Source of the DNA: Mesodorylaimus sp. YZB2_4
Lineage: Eukaryota; Nematoda; Enoplea; Dorylaimida; Dorylaimidae
Direction of reading: 5' to 3'
Assembly: GCA_030248295.1 (NCBI GenBank)
Contig: JASANH010000996.1
Coordinates: forward strand, 51,848-115,847
DNA length: 64,000 nt
Below are positions 33,358 to 45,308 of the stretch, piece after piece. The notes under the pieces were generated by a model, which did no database searches, was not told the origin of the DNA, and worked only from the letters and a program-made list of their open reading frames with translations. Both the position numbers and the translations under genes were made by a program. Every line of letters starts with the position of its first letter. Within the stretch, counting starts at the first letter, position 1.

Positions 33358-33960
33358 TGTAACGTAGTTTACTGGCCCAGCCTAATATGGACTCAGTAAA
33401 CGGTTACACTCAACAAGACTGCTTACCCAAAGATCGGGCTGGATATGGGCGGAATCGCCGTCCACTCGGCACACGGAACATTGCCCAAAAGAAAACCACT
33501 GACAACCGACTGAAATCGTTTAATACGAGCTGACGTACAAGCAAGAAATACGAAGATCACGAATGACTACGACGTACCAGCGAGTGACGGCAACTTTACT
33601 ACTGACTGAGCTTGGCAGAATGGGCTCCTTATATACATTCCTAATACACATGGGTATAGGGTGCTACCAGTTTCCTAACCTAACACAAACGACCTGATCT
33701 TACACACCCTAGAAATTCCTAGGTCGCCCAGCAAGTTGGGCGATATGCAAATCACACTTACATACTAACCATAGGGGGGTTGGATCCCCTTGCCTCACGA
33801 ACAACATGTTTGTGCACACCTAAATCAGGTCCTACCGCATTATGCAAAGTGCCCTCTACTGACTCGAATTACGAGCGTGGTTCCGTCATATCCTATCCTG
33901 ATTTGACCTTGCCCCCACACCAAAATATCCACTGACGTAGCGCAAGGAATCGACATTGCA
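33358..33960 (-). repeat. 3' LTR of the Gypsy element (603 bp)
   Basis: It is bounded by TG...CA on both strands. Its outer 52 bp hold an imperfect inverted repeat, GTGTAACGTAGTTTACTG facing CAGTAAACGGTTACAC (33357-33409). Confidence 0.8.
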
Positions 33961-36900
33961 CACGCCGGGGCATTGAGACGAGTCGTCCTCGACCGTCTGT
34001 TATTCCCTCCAGTCCTGAGCTTGGTACCGTAGAGTTTGAAGCGGATTTGATCGTAGGCCAGAGCGACGGGGTTGAGTGAGCTGGAATGCGGCAGGTTCTG
34101 CCGATGCGGGATTGACCACCTCGTTTCTGTCCGCGCTTCGAGCTGCCTCCACAGTCTGTGACTTCTTCCTGCAGGACCGTTCGAGTGCTAATCGTTTGCT
34201 ACTGTCCTGCACTAGTGACGTGGGACGAACAGATAATGGCGACGGTGACTTTGCTGCCACTGGCTCTCCACTCTTGATCGGCGACGTTGGTGGCGTCTGA
34301 AACTCTGGTGACACACCTCGACCTATTTCCTCTTGCTGCTGCATCAATCGTGGTTGCATCACTGGTTTGGGCGATGTCTGCTCTGCCGACTGTTCCGGCA
34401 CTTGCCTGTCCTGTGGCGCCTGTTGCTTTATTCCCTCTGGGACTGATGGGGGTCCCAGCGTCGACGTCGTGTTGCCTAAATCCAAGAAAATTTCTTCGTC
34501 CTCCTCATCATTTCCTGGCGGTAATTGCCAAGGGGCGTGACATGGCTTCAATCGATTGTTGTGCACTGATTTCCGCGGAGCCGTGGGTTGATTCCACACT
34601 CGTATCACACTGTCCACTGCGCTTGGTTTCGCCAAGATAATATATGGCCCTTCCCATTTAGCCTGTAACTTCTGACCCTGGCCCTTTTGGTACCGCTTGC
34701 AGCCATACTAAATTATTGATTTGGAAATCCATGCATTCCTTATCCCTATCATAATGCCGCTTCTGTCTCTCCTGCGCTTCTTGCAAATTGCGGCGTATGA
34801 TCGATTTCATAGCTTCCAAACCTGCGACAATATCGTCCGAATAATCTTTCGTTTTCTTTCTCTCCGTCATTTGCACCGACAGCTCTCCAGGGATACGTGG
34901 TTACCGACCGAATAAGATTTTGTAGGGCGGATATTTCACAGATGATTGAACTGAAGACCGATACGCAAACAATAGGAACGGCAATGCGGTGTCCCAGTCC
35001 ATGCCAAACTGCTGCGTGTGAATGCCTAGCAGCGTTCCTAAAACTTTGTTAAAGCGTTCGGTCAGTCCATTGCACATTGGGTGATAAGCTGCCGTATTCT
35101 TTTTCTTGATATCGCAGAGCTGACAAACTTCCTGCATCAGCTTTGATAAAAACTCTTTACCTCTGTCAGATACTAATTCCTTGCAGCTACCATATCTGCA
35201 CAGAATCTCTCGCACAAACGCTATCGCGACTGTCCGTGTTTCCTTGTTGGGTAGTGGCACGGCCTCTACCCACCGCGTGAAGTAGTCCGTGAACACAACA
35301 ATATACTCATTTCCTCTTTTGGTGCGTGGCAGTGGGCCCATCAAGTCAACTCCTACTCGTTCCCAAGGGCCTGCTGTGGCCGGCATTGGCTGTAGAGGCG
35401 CTGTATTTTTACGAGCTGGGTTTTTAAAACGAGCGCACCATGAACACTGTTTGACGTATCTTTCAACATCCTGGAAATAACCATCCCAATAGTATCGTTG
35501 TGCGACTTTATCGAATGTTTTGCCTATGCCAAAATGTGCTGCAAATGCGTCGCTATGACACTGCTGCAGAATGTGACTCGTTATATTCCGAGGAGTGACC
35601 ACTTGCAAAACAGGCTCAGCATTCTTACTCCACCGCATAATATGCACCAGAAGATCATCCTTCATTATGTATCGAGGTTTCTCCAACAGAAACTGACGCG
35701 CCAAATGTTCATCTTTTGGTAAAATACCAGCTTCGACGAAATCAATTCTGGCCTTTAGCATACTGTCACTACGTTGTTGTAAGGCCAACTCCATCAGTTT
35801 AGCATGTTTCTCCCATACATTCAAATCTACTTGTGAGACTTCTCTTTCTATTGCTGCCATAGTGCTATCTAAGCTGGCTCTCGACAGGGCATCTATATTC
35901 GCATGTTTCTTTCCCGGCCGGTACCGAATATCAAAATGCATCCCAGTCAAGCTGGCAATCCATCTTGCAAAACGGCCTTCATGGCTTTTGTTCTTGAAAA
36001 TCGACACGAGGGGCAAGTGATCAGTTATCACTGTAAACTTCTGTCCATAAATATAGGGACGGAATAACTTCACAGCCCAATATAGTCCTAGTCCTTCCAG
36101 TTCTGTGACAGGATATCTCGTTTCACTGGACAACAAGGTCCTGCTAGCATATGCTGCTGGGTGTTCCTGTCCCTTCTCGTCTAGCTGGGATGAAATTGCT
36201 CCAAGACCTTCTCTGCTTGCGTCTGTTGGAATGATGAATGGCTTCTTGAAGTCGGAATAAGCCAAGATTGGCGCTGTCGTCATATGATGCTTCAAGCTCT
36301 CGAATGCCTTGTGCGCCTTCTCCTCCCATACGAATGGGACACTCTCCTTGGTTAGCTCAAATAATGGCCTGGCTATCTGCGAAAAATTTTTGATAAAACG
36401 TCCATAAAACGTACACATGCCCAAAAATCGGCGTACTGCCTCACGATCTCGTGGGACTGGCATGTCCCGTACTGCTCTCACTTTACTGTCATCCGTTTTC
36501 AGACCTTCCGCTGATATAATATGCCCCAAGAATGGTATTTCTTCTCGTAAGAAATGGCACTTTGGAAGCTTTAGCCGAAGCTTCACTTTATGGAGACGTT
36601 CCAACACCGCTTGCAGGCGTTCCTGATGGACTTGAAAATTTGGTGCAAAAATCAAAATATCATCCAGATAGACTAAGCATCTCTTATACGTCAGGTTTGC
36701 TAAAACCGCGTTCATAAGTCTTTGGAAAACAGCTGGTGAATTCGTGAGCCCGAAAGGTAAAACCTTGAATTGGTAGTGGTCCCCTCCAGGGACACGAAAT
36801 GCTGTCTTCTCTCTATCACCTTCCTTCAGCTTTATCTGCCAGTATCCCGAGATAAGGTCTAGACTTGGAAAGAATTTTGCTCCAGCAATTGAATCGATCA

Positions 36901-37789
36901 GATCATCCATTCGTGGTAATGGGTGTTCGTCCCATACTGTGATGGCATTCACTGCCCGATAATCGATGGCGAAACGAAACTCGCCTGATTTCTTACGTAC
37001 TAAGCATATAGGGCTTGCCCAAGCACTGTGGGAGTCCTCTACTTGCTCTCCCATTTTCATCTCTTGAACCATTTTTTCTACCACTTCTCTCTGTTTAAAT
37101 GGCAGCCTTCGAGGTGGGATATGGACTGGCGGGTGATTTCCTGTGTTGATTGCATGTTCAGTTTCGATATTGGCTGGTTTCAACTCCAACGTGCTAGAGG
37201 CGAAAATACCCTTCTTTGCCCATGATTTCAGAAAATCCCTGAACTGCTGTTTCTCGGAATGGTTCACTAGTGGGTTATCAATTCTCATGTCCTCTATGTA
37301 TTTCACAGGATCTTCTTTCTTATCTGGTCTATTGTCTAGGTACATGTCCGTTGGTACCACTTCTGCGACCTCTTCGATATAACCCAACAGTGTGCCGGCG
37401 GCTAACTGCACCGGATTCTGAGATCCATTCATGACTTGTACTGGAATTTGCCCATGCTGGGTTCTTCCTACACTGTGTGCTACCAATATGCACGTATCTT
37501 GTGTGAGGGGTTCATAGTTGGCTCTAAAGCAGACTGTTCTATCTTCGCTCTGTTGCTGGGTCTCACGACCCCAGACAAGTTTTTCTGTTGAAGGTGAAAT
37601 TGTAACCGTCTCTGCTAGACAAATGGCGTTTTGCATTTTGGCCTGTGCCTGAAATCTGTTATCCTGTATTTCCTGGCACGCAATCACGGCTGAACTGATA
37701 GACATACGATGTGAGAAGTCGAACTGAATTTTGCCTAACTTGGCCATAAGATCTCGTCCTATAACTACTGGCATTGGTAAGCCCTCCAA
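33961..37789 (-). pseudogene. Gypsy pol: protease end, RT, RNase H, integrase
   Basis: The main frame 37789-34901 (962 residues) starts at the protease end (VVIGRDLM). RT follows with FRFAIDYRAVN and the catalytic YLDDILIF near residue 373. RNase H has TDASREGLGAISSQ and TDHLPLV. Integrase has an HHCC zinc region (H..H, then CSWCARF), then Asp in GVDLMGPLP, Asp in VSDRGKEF and Glu in GLTERFN. A TAA at 34898 breaks the frame shortly after the core; the same frame then reaches 34658, and after a shift 34635-34000 carries the GPY/F-like module (RVWNQP..., VHNNRLKPCH) and a Pro/Gln-rich tail. Catalytic residues survive but two breaks make the copy defective. Confidence 0.88.
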
Positions 37790-37813
37790 TACCAGGAAAC
37801 AATGTAAAAGCGT

Positions 37814-39691
37814 TCAGCTGAACAAATTGACTTTACATATGACCATATGCTTAGGAGAAAATGCACTCCCATTGATAGCTGTCATTGGTGTCGGCTCGCA
37901 TGCTTCAATTTCAAGTTCTGGGCAATTCCGTGTCAATGCCCCGAAGAACCTCTCATTGATAAAACTTTTCCCTGCACCTGTATCTAACAGTGCTCGTGCT
38001 GAGATGTGAGCTTCTGGAAATGAGATGGATGGTAATGCCGCAGGGACTGATGTGCGATCTAGTTCTGCTCCTGCTAGCTCCTGTACTGTTTTCTTTTTCT
38101 GACGCCAGAACCGATTCCTCAACTTCTTCAGTTTACATAATTCACCGAAAGTCCACATTCTTGTCAAAAATATTATGCGCAGACCAGGGCATGCCTTCGC
38201 TAAAGCCGAGATCGGCCTAAGCAAAGAAAGTATACCAGGGAAAATAGGCGGCCTTCTGATCACGATATCATTTTGCTGCCACGGATGATTCACGACTTTT
38301 CTGGTGGCGGACGTATGCCCGTTTCGCGCTCGATGCGAGCATCTAACGATTCGGGTGGCGGCAAAGTTGACCCACCACCCTAGAGCGCACCAAATGCCAA
38401 TTAGAAATTTGCTAAGCCGGAATAAGGTAAAGAAACGTGGTTTTACCTCTGAAGTCAATGCCTCTCGACGACCTGGTGGTGCGTCTTTCTCCGAGTTTGT
38501 ATTAGCCGTATTTAATGGCGTTAACATTTGCGGAGTGGTCAAATCTAGCAGACTACTCGTGTTGTCTGGTGTCTGCGAACTGTTCGAGTTGCCAACATTA
38601 GCCGGCGTGGTTGGCGGTAACTGATCGGCCGGATTTGCTGGAGGACCCATTGGTGGGTTCAGTGGCACTTGGTTCGGTTCGGTTGCCTGCATATCAAAAT
38701 GGGCATATTCCTGATACGGTTCGTACGATTCGAACGTGCTACTTTCCATAGACCAACAGGCATAGTCCCCGAAAGGCTCGAAAAACTCCTCGTCCATATC
38801 AGTGACCTGTTCCGTTCCCTCTATTGCTACGTTCTGATAACCCGGGTTTCCAGGTTGAAAATTACGACTCTGAGAGCCATTGCTTGGGTTAGGATGGTAG
38901 GTACTTCCCTGACCTCCTCTATTTCCCCGATTGGGCATATTTCCCCTTTGATTCATATGACCTCTGTTACTTACGGTGTTACCACCCGAATTCAGCACGA
39001 CAGGTTCTTGTCCTTGCAAACGTGCTTTAGCCGCACCGAAATACGTGCAGGCGCGCGAGTGATGATTGGCACGACCACAATAATTGCAACATTGGCCGTT
39101 GTTCTGAACAAAGCCTTGACGAGCACGGTTCCACAATCGGCACTGATCAAATGCGTGTGGGTAACCATCATATTTGCAGAGTTGAAGCGGATTCTGCTGT
39201 TGAACGGACGTTCCTCCTCGACCCGCGACGTTGCCATTATGGCCACGGCCACGGGCGCGGCCACGAAAGCCTTCACGAAAACTGCCACGAGTGCCGAGAA
39301 CGGCTGCCAAACTGGTCGACACGTCACCAACGGACGGATTGGATATTATGGCTGAAGAGATGTGCGAAAATGTGCGTTGATCCATTTCAGCCGTTTGTGC
39401 GGCAGCTACTACTTCCTCAAGAGTACCTCCCATTCTCAGATAGCTCGCTTTCCATAATTTGAAATTAGGATGATTTTTATCAGATACTTTAAGACCTGCT
39501 ACAAAACGTTCCTTCAAAACTAAATTTTGAGCCTCTTCCCGTTCTCTCGGATATGCTTGTTTCACCAACTTTCTTAATTCACGGAGATAGTCCGAAATGG
39601 TCTCCTCTTTCAGTTTTTCCCTCACAGCAAACTGCTGGCGGAACAAGGCAATCTGATGCGGTTGAGTCGAATTAGCGATCAGGAAATTCAA
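37814..39691 (-). pseudogene. Gypsy gag-protease, 5'-truncated
   Basis: Gag starts inside the domain (QQFAVREKLKEETISDYLRE, FVAGL). A basic RG-rich region precedes the knuckle CNYCGRANHHSRAC (C-x2-C-x4-H-x4-C). The protease active site is LLDTGAGKSFI. The frame ends at a TGA at 37814, yet pol continues in the very same frame, so a single stop codon separates them. The natural gag start has been removed by the deletion at 39689. Confidence 0.85.
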
Positions 39692-40235
39692 GACTGCTTA
39701 CCCAAAGATCGGGCTGGATATGGGCGGAATCGCCGTCCACTCGGCATACGGAACATTGCCCAAAAGAAAACCACTGACAACCAACTGAAATCGTTTAATA
39801 CGAGCCGACGTACAAGCAAGAAATACGAAGATCACGAATGACTACGACGTACCAGCGAGTGACGGCAACTCTACTACTGACTGAGCATGGCAGAATGAGC
39901 TCCTTATATACATTTCTAATACACATGGGTATAGGGTGCTACCAGTTTCCTAACCTAACACAAACGACCTGATCTTACACACCCTAGAAATTCCTAGGTC
40001 GCCCAGCAAATTGGGCGATATGCAAATCACACTTACATACTAACCATAGGGGGGTTGGATCCCCTTGCCTCACGAACAACATGTTTGTGCACACCTAAAT
40101 CAGGTCCTACCGCATTATGCAAAGTGCCCTCTACTGACTCGAATTACGAGCGTGGTTCCGTCATATCCTATCCTGATTGGACCTTGCCCCCACACCAAAA
40201 TATCCACTGACGTAGCGCAAGGAACCGACATTGCA
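39689..40235 (-). repeat. 5' LTR remnant of the Gypsy element
   Basis: It matches 33414-33960 of the 3' LTR at about 98 percent by eye. Its inner end is missing. Confidence 0.85.
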
Positions 40236-40239
40236 CACG

Positions 40240-40910
40240 CCTGACAGGCATATTTCAATTTTGTACGAACGCACGCAGAGTAAAAAGTTTGCATCGCCTT
40301 CGACGGAGCATGTCTTCTAAGTCGTCAACGCAGCACTCCTAACATGCGCCGCGTGCTTGAGCAAACATGGGTGACATGCTCTGAAAATTTCATGTCACCA
40401 GAGGGAGTCACCCCCCAAATAAAATACCTCATTGACGAAGATAAGCTTCTTCCTATCGATAGTGGTCGGAGGTGTGCTGCTAGGTGCACGAGGACTGTAT
40501 CGAGAAAGAGTGGCTTGACTTTTTTGCGGATTAATAGACAAACCGACTGATCGTATCCAGTCCATAACAAAGTCAAGGGCAGGTTGAATCGTGCTCTCAG
40601 CTTCTTCAATGTCTCGGACGGCAACCACTAGACAGGTATCGTCCGCATAGCACTGCAGGCGTTAATCTGGCAACTTCTTGTAAACCTCCCGCAATAATGG
40701 ATCAATAAACGCCACAGAGAGCAGCGGACAAAAAATACCGCCCTGCGGCACACCAGAAACCACTCGTTCAGTGCCTGCTCGATGCACAGTCCTTCACGCT
40801 GATGTATTGGCGATCTGATACATACAAGTGTAGCCAGTTGAGCAGAGTTGGAGGAATATAGGTGCGCTGAGCTAGTGCTGAAGCTAGTAGCATTCTCGCA
40901 GGAGTAACCT
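40240..40910 (-). pseudogene. Non-LTR retrotransposon RT, 5' part of the split copy
   Basis: On the minus strand pieces in different frames give DRQYISVKDCA, then LQCYADDTCLVVAV, PALDFVMDWIRSVGL and DMKFSEHVTHVCSSTRRML. These align in order with the intact 49-51 kb RT. Several shifts and stops show it was old before the Gypsy insertion. Confidence 0.8.
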
Positions 40911-42429
40911 TTGCAGTAGCTTAATCATTAGCAGTGCGTAAAATAAGTGGCGTGAGACTATGACTTGGCGAGTATGCGAACTACCAATACGTTTACATCA
41001 CAGCAGCCCAAGTCGCACTTGTTATTCACTGTCCCATAAGTCGATTAGTGCTGTGCACTCTGAGCTAAACCCTAGCCGATAGATTGTATATGATCACTGG
41101 TTATATGCGTTCACTTAAATTGTGCGGCATCAACAAGCGAACATCGCCAACTGCTAAGTCGAACTTTAGAAAGCGAAAAATTGTAACATGTTCCTAGGTG
41201 CAAAAAAAGCTCTGTGCAAAATATCAGAGGCGTTTGGCCAACTGGTCAGTTGTGGTCAGCGCGTAGAGTACAGTGAAATTTTTGAATTCTGCTGGTTTTT
41301 TCCGTTATCTCGGGTAAAACCCCAAGCCCGAGTGTTGGAAGCTTAAACTCGAAACGCCGGACCAAAAAACCTAGTTTGGAAAAAACTCTGCGTGTCAGAA
41401 CTTGATGTATAATGTTACTTTTGCGACAAGTAAAGAAATCATAAAACTGTACCTGGTCTTGATAAGTGAGTCGTATTGCATTTGCCACAGGTTGATGAGG
41501 TCGTGCCGTCCCATACAATTGGCAGTTTCCAATGGCAATTTGTTGTCTTGCGGGCAGCGTGAACTTGCGCGCCTTAAGTATCATGAATCACAACTGTCGA
41601 AAAAGTGAAGACACCGCTTCAAGCGTTTGGCATTTCGAAGAAATCCTAATTGCTGCCACAAAATGGTTCGTCGGCATATTCCTACAAGTAAATAAACGTA
41701 CATTAGGCAGGCATTAACTGAAAACTGGTTCACTTAGGAGGACTGGCTCACAATTTTCACTTAGGAGTGAACAATGTGAATTTGTTAAAAACTAATTAGA
41801 AACACTCGCTCTTTGTGCATGGCAGGTTCTAACTTGTTAATTGCTGCCACCTTCAAATAACTAGCAAGTCCGTTTCTTTTCAATTTTAAAAAACAAAAGC
41901 TAGGGTACGCGTCATCAGGTTAAAATGGAGACAAAAAGTCTGTAGTTTGCTTCAGTCTTTGTAAACTGTGGGCATAGAAGAACGTAGGGGGGGGGGGGGG
42001 GGGTTTGCATAGACGACCGCCGTGTTGGGCCAATGTGGAAAGTGGACTTTTTTTCTCTCATTATTTCCGCAGCCCCCCCATTCTCCACACCACGTCAGAT
42101 TCAGAAGGAAAAAAGGGAAAGGAACTAGCAAAAGCGGTCTAAGGCCTGACCTGACTGACCAAGACGAATCCTGCAGCCACTCCATAGCAATGTATGTATG
42201 TGATGCGTTTTAGAAATCATTCATTTGACCTTGGCCCAAAGCTTAGGTGCTTCACAGGCAAGCAAATCAGGCTTGCGTTTATTATAGCATAAGAGAGTCA
42301 GCTTCATTCAGCTTTGGATGGGTGATGGGATGTCGTAATAAGTCGTCGGTTTCTCGCTCTACTCTTGCTCCTTTTTCTCGCGTACGCTGAAAACTGGTTC
42401 CTTGCTGTTTCCCGTATGGCTTCGTCATT
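40911..42429. other. No gene recognised
   Basis: There is a run of about 18 G near 41986 and short frames only. The string TGGTCAGCGCGT at about 41255 recurs near 56796. Confidence 0.4.
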
Positions 42430-44870
42430 ACTCAAGAAAGTGGCAGCCTGGAAAATTGGGTTCTCTATAACATGAATAGTATATTGGGAAGAAGAGAATT
42501 TGTGAAATCCGAAATCTTGGCAGAAAATTATGATATATTTGGCGTTGCGGAAATAAAACTGGACCATTCTATTCGCACTGACGAATTATAAATCCCGGAT
42601 TATAATTTTTCACGAATCGACCATAAAAAAGGAGGTGGCGGCCTTATATTAATTCGTCTTTTTCTGTCACAAACCTAAAATTGCCTTTGGAATATGAAAT
42701 TTTATGTCCAAATTCAGAACTGCCTCCATTCAAGGTGGGTTCTGGGTCAAACTCGTTCATTTGCATCTTTGTTAACACATTAAACCGCGATGGAAAAACA
42801 ATTGATGTTCTATGTGACTATCTGCTGCACGCCTTTTCGTCGCGACTGCACCGGCAAATCATCATCGGCGATTTTAACATCGATATATTATCTGCTGCTC
42901 CTGGCTCGCAAAACATATATCGACTGCTAGCGTCTAATAATTCTATTCAAACTATTCTCGCTTCCGAACGGTAGGACAAATGCTTCTGGACTTGGCAATT
43001 ACTAGAGATCAAAACTAGCACGTCTCGACCGATATTTTGCCACCCATTCCCACTTCTAATCACCCGACATTATTGATTTTGGTCTCGGGTGCTTCGAAGA
43101 AACGAGTGCCTGACAGGCGTACCATTCGGCTGATCAAATAAATGGACTGGGCTGAAATTAATGATCACTTATAGACCCTGGACCTTGAGCAATTGGTAAA
43201 CCCGTCGTCAACAGCCAGGGAAAAAGTCGTTGATCAGTAATTGTGGGCCGATATCGCTTCTGTCAATTTTATCGAAATTATCAGAAAAATATGTGGACAT
43301 ATTGCTGCCCAAATTTATTTAGATTTCGCTTGACCAGCATGGGTTCTGGAAGCGTCGAGGAACAAATGCTGCGCTCATTTATACTTTGCAACAAATCTAT
43401 GATTGGTTGGATAGTCCTAATTATAAGTTTGTCCTCGCGGTTTATTTCGATTTGGCAAAAGCCTTCGATAAGATTCCCCATAGTTTTTTTCCCCACACTC
43501 TAAAATCATCATCGTGTTCCAGTCAAGCTGCTTGCGTGGATCGAGTCCTATTTATCGAATCGAACCGAGCATGTCTCAATTCGTGACTTCGCCTGGGCTG
43601 ACTTGCCAGTGGTTAGTGGCGTCCCTCATGGCAGCGTGCTTTAGCCTGTATTATTATTTATCGCCTGTATGGATCCTCTGCTTGTGGAGTTTAAATATCG
43701 ATATCCTGACTTTTTCTTGGCTGCTTTCGCGGATGATTGTCGGCTTCTCGTTCCTTCTGAAAAATCAAGATGACATGGTCGGTACAGCTTAGCCTGCTAT
43801 TCATTTTATCTGTTCAACGATATCAAAAATTGGACTAGCATTAAATACCGACAAAACAAAATCCGTTCTTCATCGTCTCTGTGTCTCAGTGCAAAAACAT
43901 CCTGCTCTGCGTTTGAATGGCCAACAGATTGAATTAATCGATCGATTCAAATATTTAGGCGTTTTATTTTCTTTCGACATGAAATTTTCTGCTCATGTTA
44001 GCCAAGCTGTCCGAAGTGCATGCTCCATTGTAAGGGGAAATGAAGATCAGGATATGCAAATGAATATGACCTCGTTCGATATTAGGCCTGTCTGATGATA
44101 TTTGGTGATTGCTGTGTGAGGAACCGGTCTCCCCTTGTCTGATGTGTGTTATTTGTTTGTTTTGTGCCGGTGCACTCTTGCTCTCTGGGTAGATGCTCGT
44201 TTGACTTATCAGTGTTCATGCCTGTCCGTACTCGGTGCGGTCGAGTAGTAAACCTTTTCTGTGAGACAAGTAGTCTTACACTATGATCGGCGCCCTTAAA
44301 CGGAAATTCGGACGATATGTGAATTCCAGAATTCTTGGAACTGTTTATCAATCCCGTGTTAGATCGAAGCTTGAGTATGGTGCCGTGTGTTGGGACCCTA
44401 CTCTGTCCAAGGATATTCTGCAACTTTAAAGAGCTTAGAAGCAAGCCGCTCTATGCTGCCTCAATGACTGGACCATTCCTTACGAATCTGCTTTTAATAA
44501 ACTCGGTTGGCAATCTCTTCAAACCCGTCGTTAGCAACTGAAGCAAATCCAGCTTTAAAAATTTCTTCATTGAATTCAGGAATATCACTAGCAATACAAG
44601 AAACAGATCGATTCTGGTCGTCGTCACAGCCAGAGATTAGTCCAGCCCCACCATCTTGTGGTTCCTATTCATCATACAGTCGCTTACACGCGATCGTTTG
44701 ATCTTTCTGCAGTCACCTTATAGAACAAGTTACTAGTGGGCATAGCCGAGAGCAGTCTTGGGATCTTTTTATCGTCAATCAAAAACACGATTTAATAAAT
44801 TTCCGACTGGTTGTTTGACTGGTTTGTCTCTTCCTTGACCATTACTTATTCTGGTAGTTGTTTAGTTTTT
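42430..44870 (+). pseudogene. Non-LTR retrotransposon with endonuclease and RT, decayed
   Basis: An exonuclease-endonuclease-phosphatase domain is visible as LAENYDIFGVAEIKLDHSI (about 42515), then IIIGDFNIDIL (about 42855). RT follows with FDLAKAFDKIPH (about 43448), an FADD catalytic box in LAAFADDCRLLVP (about 43720) and RFKYLGVLFSFDMKFSAHVS (about 43945). After a solo LTR the coding resumes with GALKRKFGRYV and SKLEYGAVCWDPTL. Frameshifts and stops are frequent. Confidence 0.82.
44029..44280 (+). mobile_element. Solo LTR of the gag-protease family
   Basis: It matches the 250-bp LTRs at 15133 and 19916 across its length with about 10 percent differences. It starts TGTAAG and ends CTTACA. 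Flanking CCAT and CTAT are a diverged 4-bp target duplication. It splits the RT frame of the host non-LTR element. Confidence 0.9.
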
Positions 44871-44918
44871 AATGTTCTACTCTTTTTCATATCTTTTAAT
44901 GCCTGAGTGCAGTGTAAC

Positions 44919-45085
44919 GGGTGTAGGCCAGTTGCGCCGTTCCCAGTTGCGCCATTTCCCGACTGCGCCATCACCCAGTTCCGCCGTTCTCACTTGCGCT
45001 GTGCCTCAGATGCGCCGTTTGCATTTGCGCTGTGCCTCAGTTGCGCCGTTTGCACTTGCGCTATTTCCAGTAGCGCCATTTTAGC
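44919..45085 (+). repeat. Left TIR of the MULE, 15-bp units
   Basis: About ten imperfect units of AGTTGCGCCGTTCCC follow each other. Confidence 0.85.
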
Positions 45086-45308
45086 GAACCTGCTTGACTG
45101 GAACTGGATTGACACGTGGTATCAGCGGGTACCTACAAAGCTGCAGATCTTGTTTTCGTTGTCTTCTACGGACAGGTTGGTAGAACGGGGGGACATTGTT
45201 TGAAGTTGTTGTTGTGGGTTACGTTGGATAAGGAGAGTCTATTACTTATCGCTGTTTCTGTTGTATATCTCCGTTGACTCGAACGCACGAATTCCTAATT
45301 TCGCATCC

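Larger units (their letters stand above)
33358..40235 (-). mobile_element. Gypsy LTR retrotransposon nested in a non-LTR element; TSD CACG
   Basis: The element lies on the minus strand with its 3' LTR at 33358-33960 and 5' LTR remnant at 39689-40235. CACG flanks it at 33354-33357 and 40236-40239. Removing it restores the non-LTR reading frame (KLKYACQ joined to WDPILKS). The LTRs differ at about ten sites in 540. The 5' LTR has lost its inner 60 bp together with the primer site and the start of gag; the junction falls on a 6-bp identity, CAAGAC. Confidence 0.88.
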
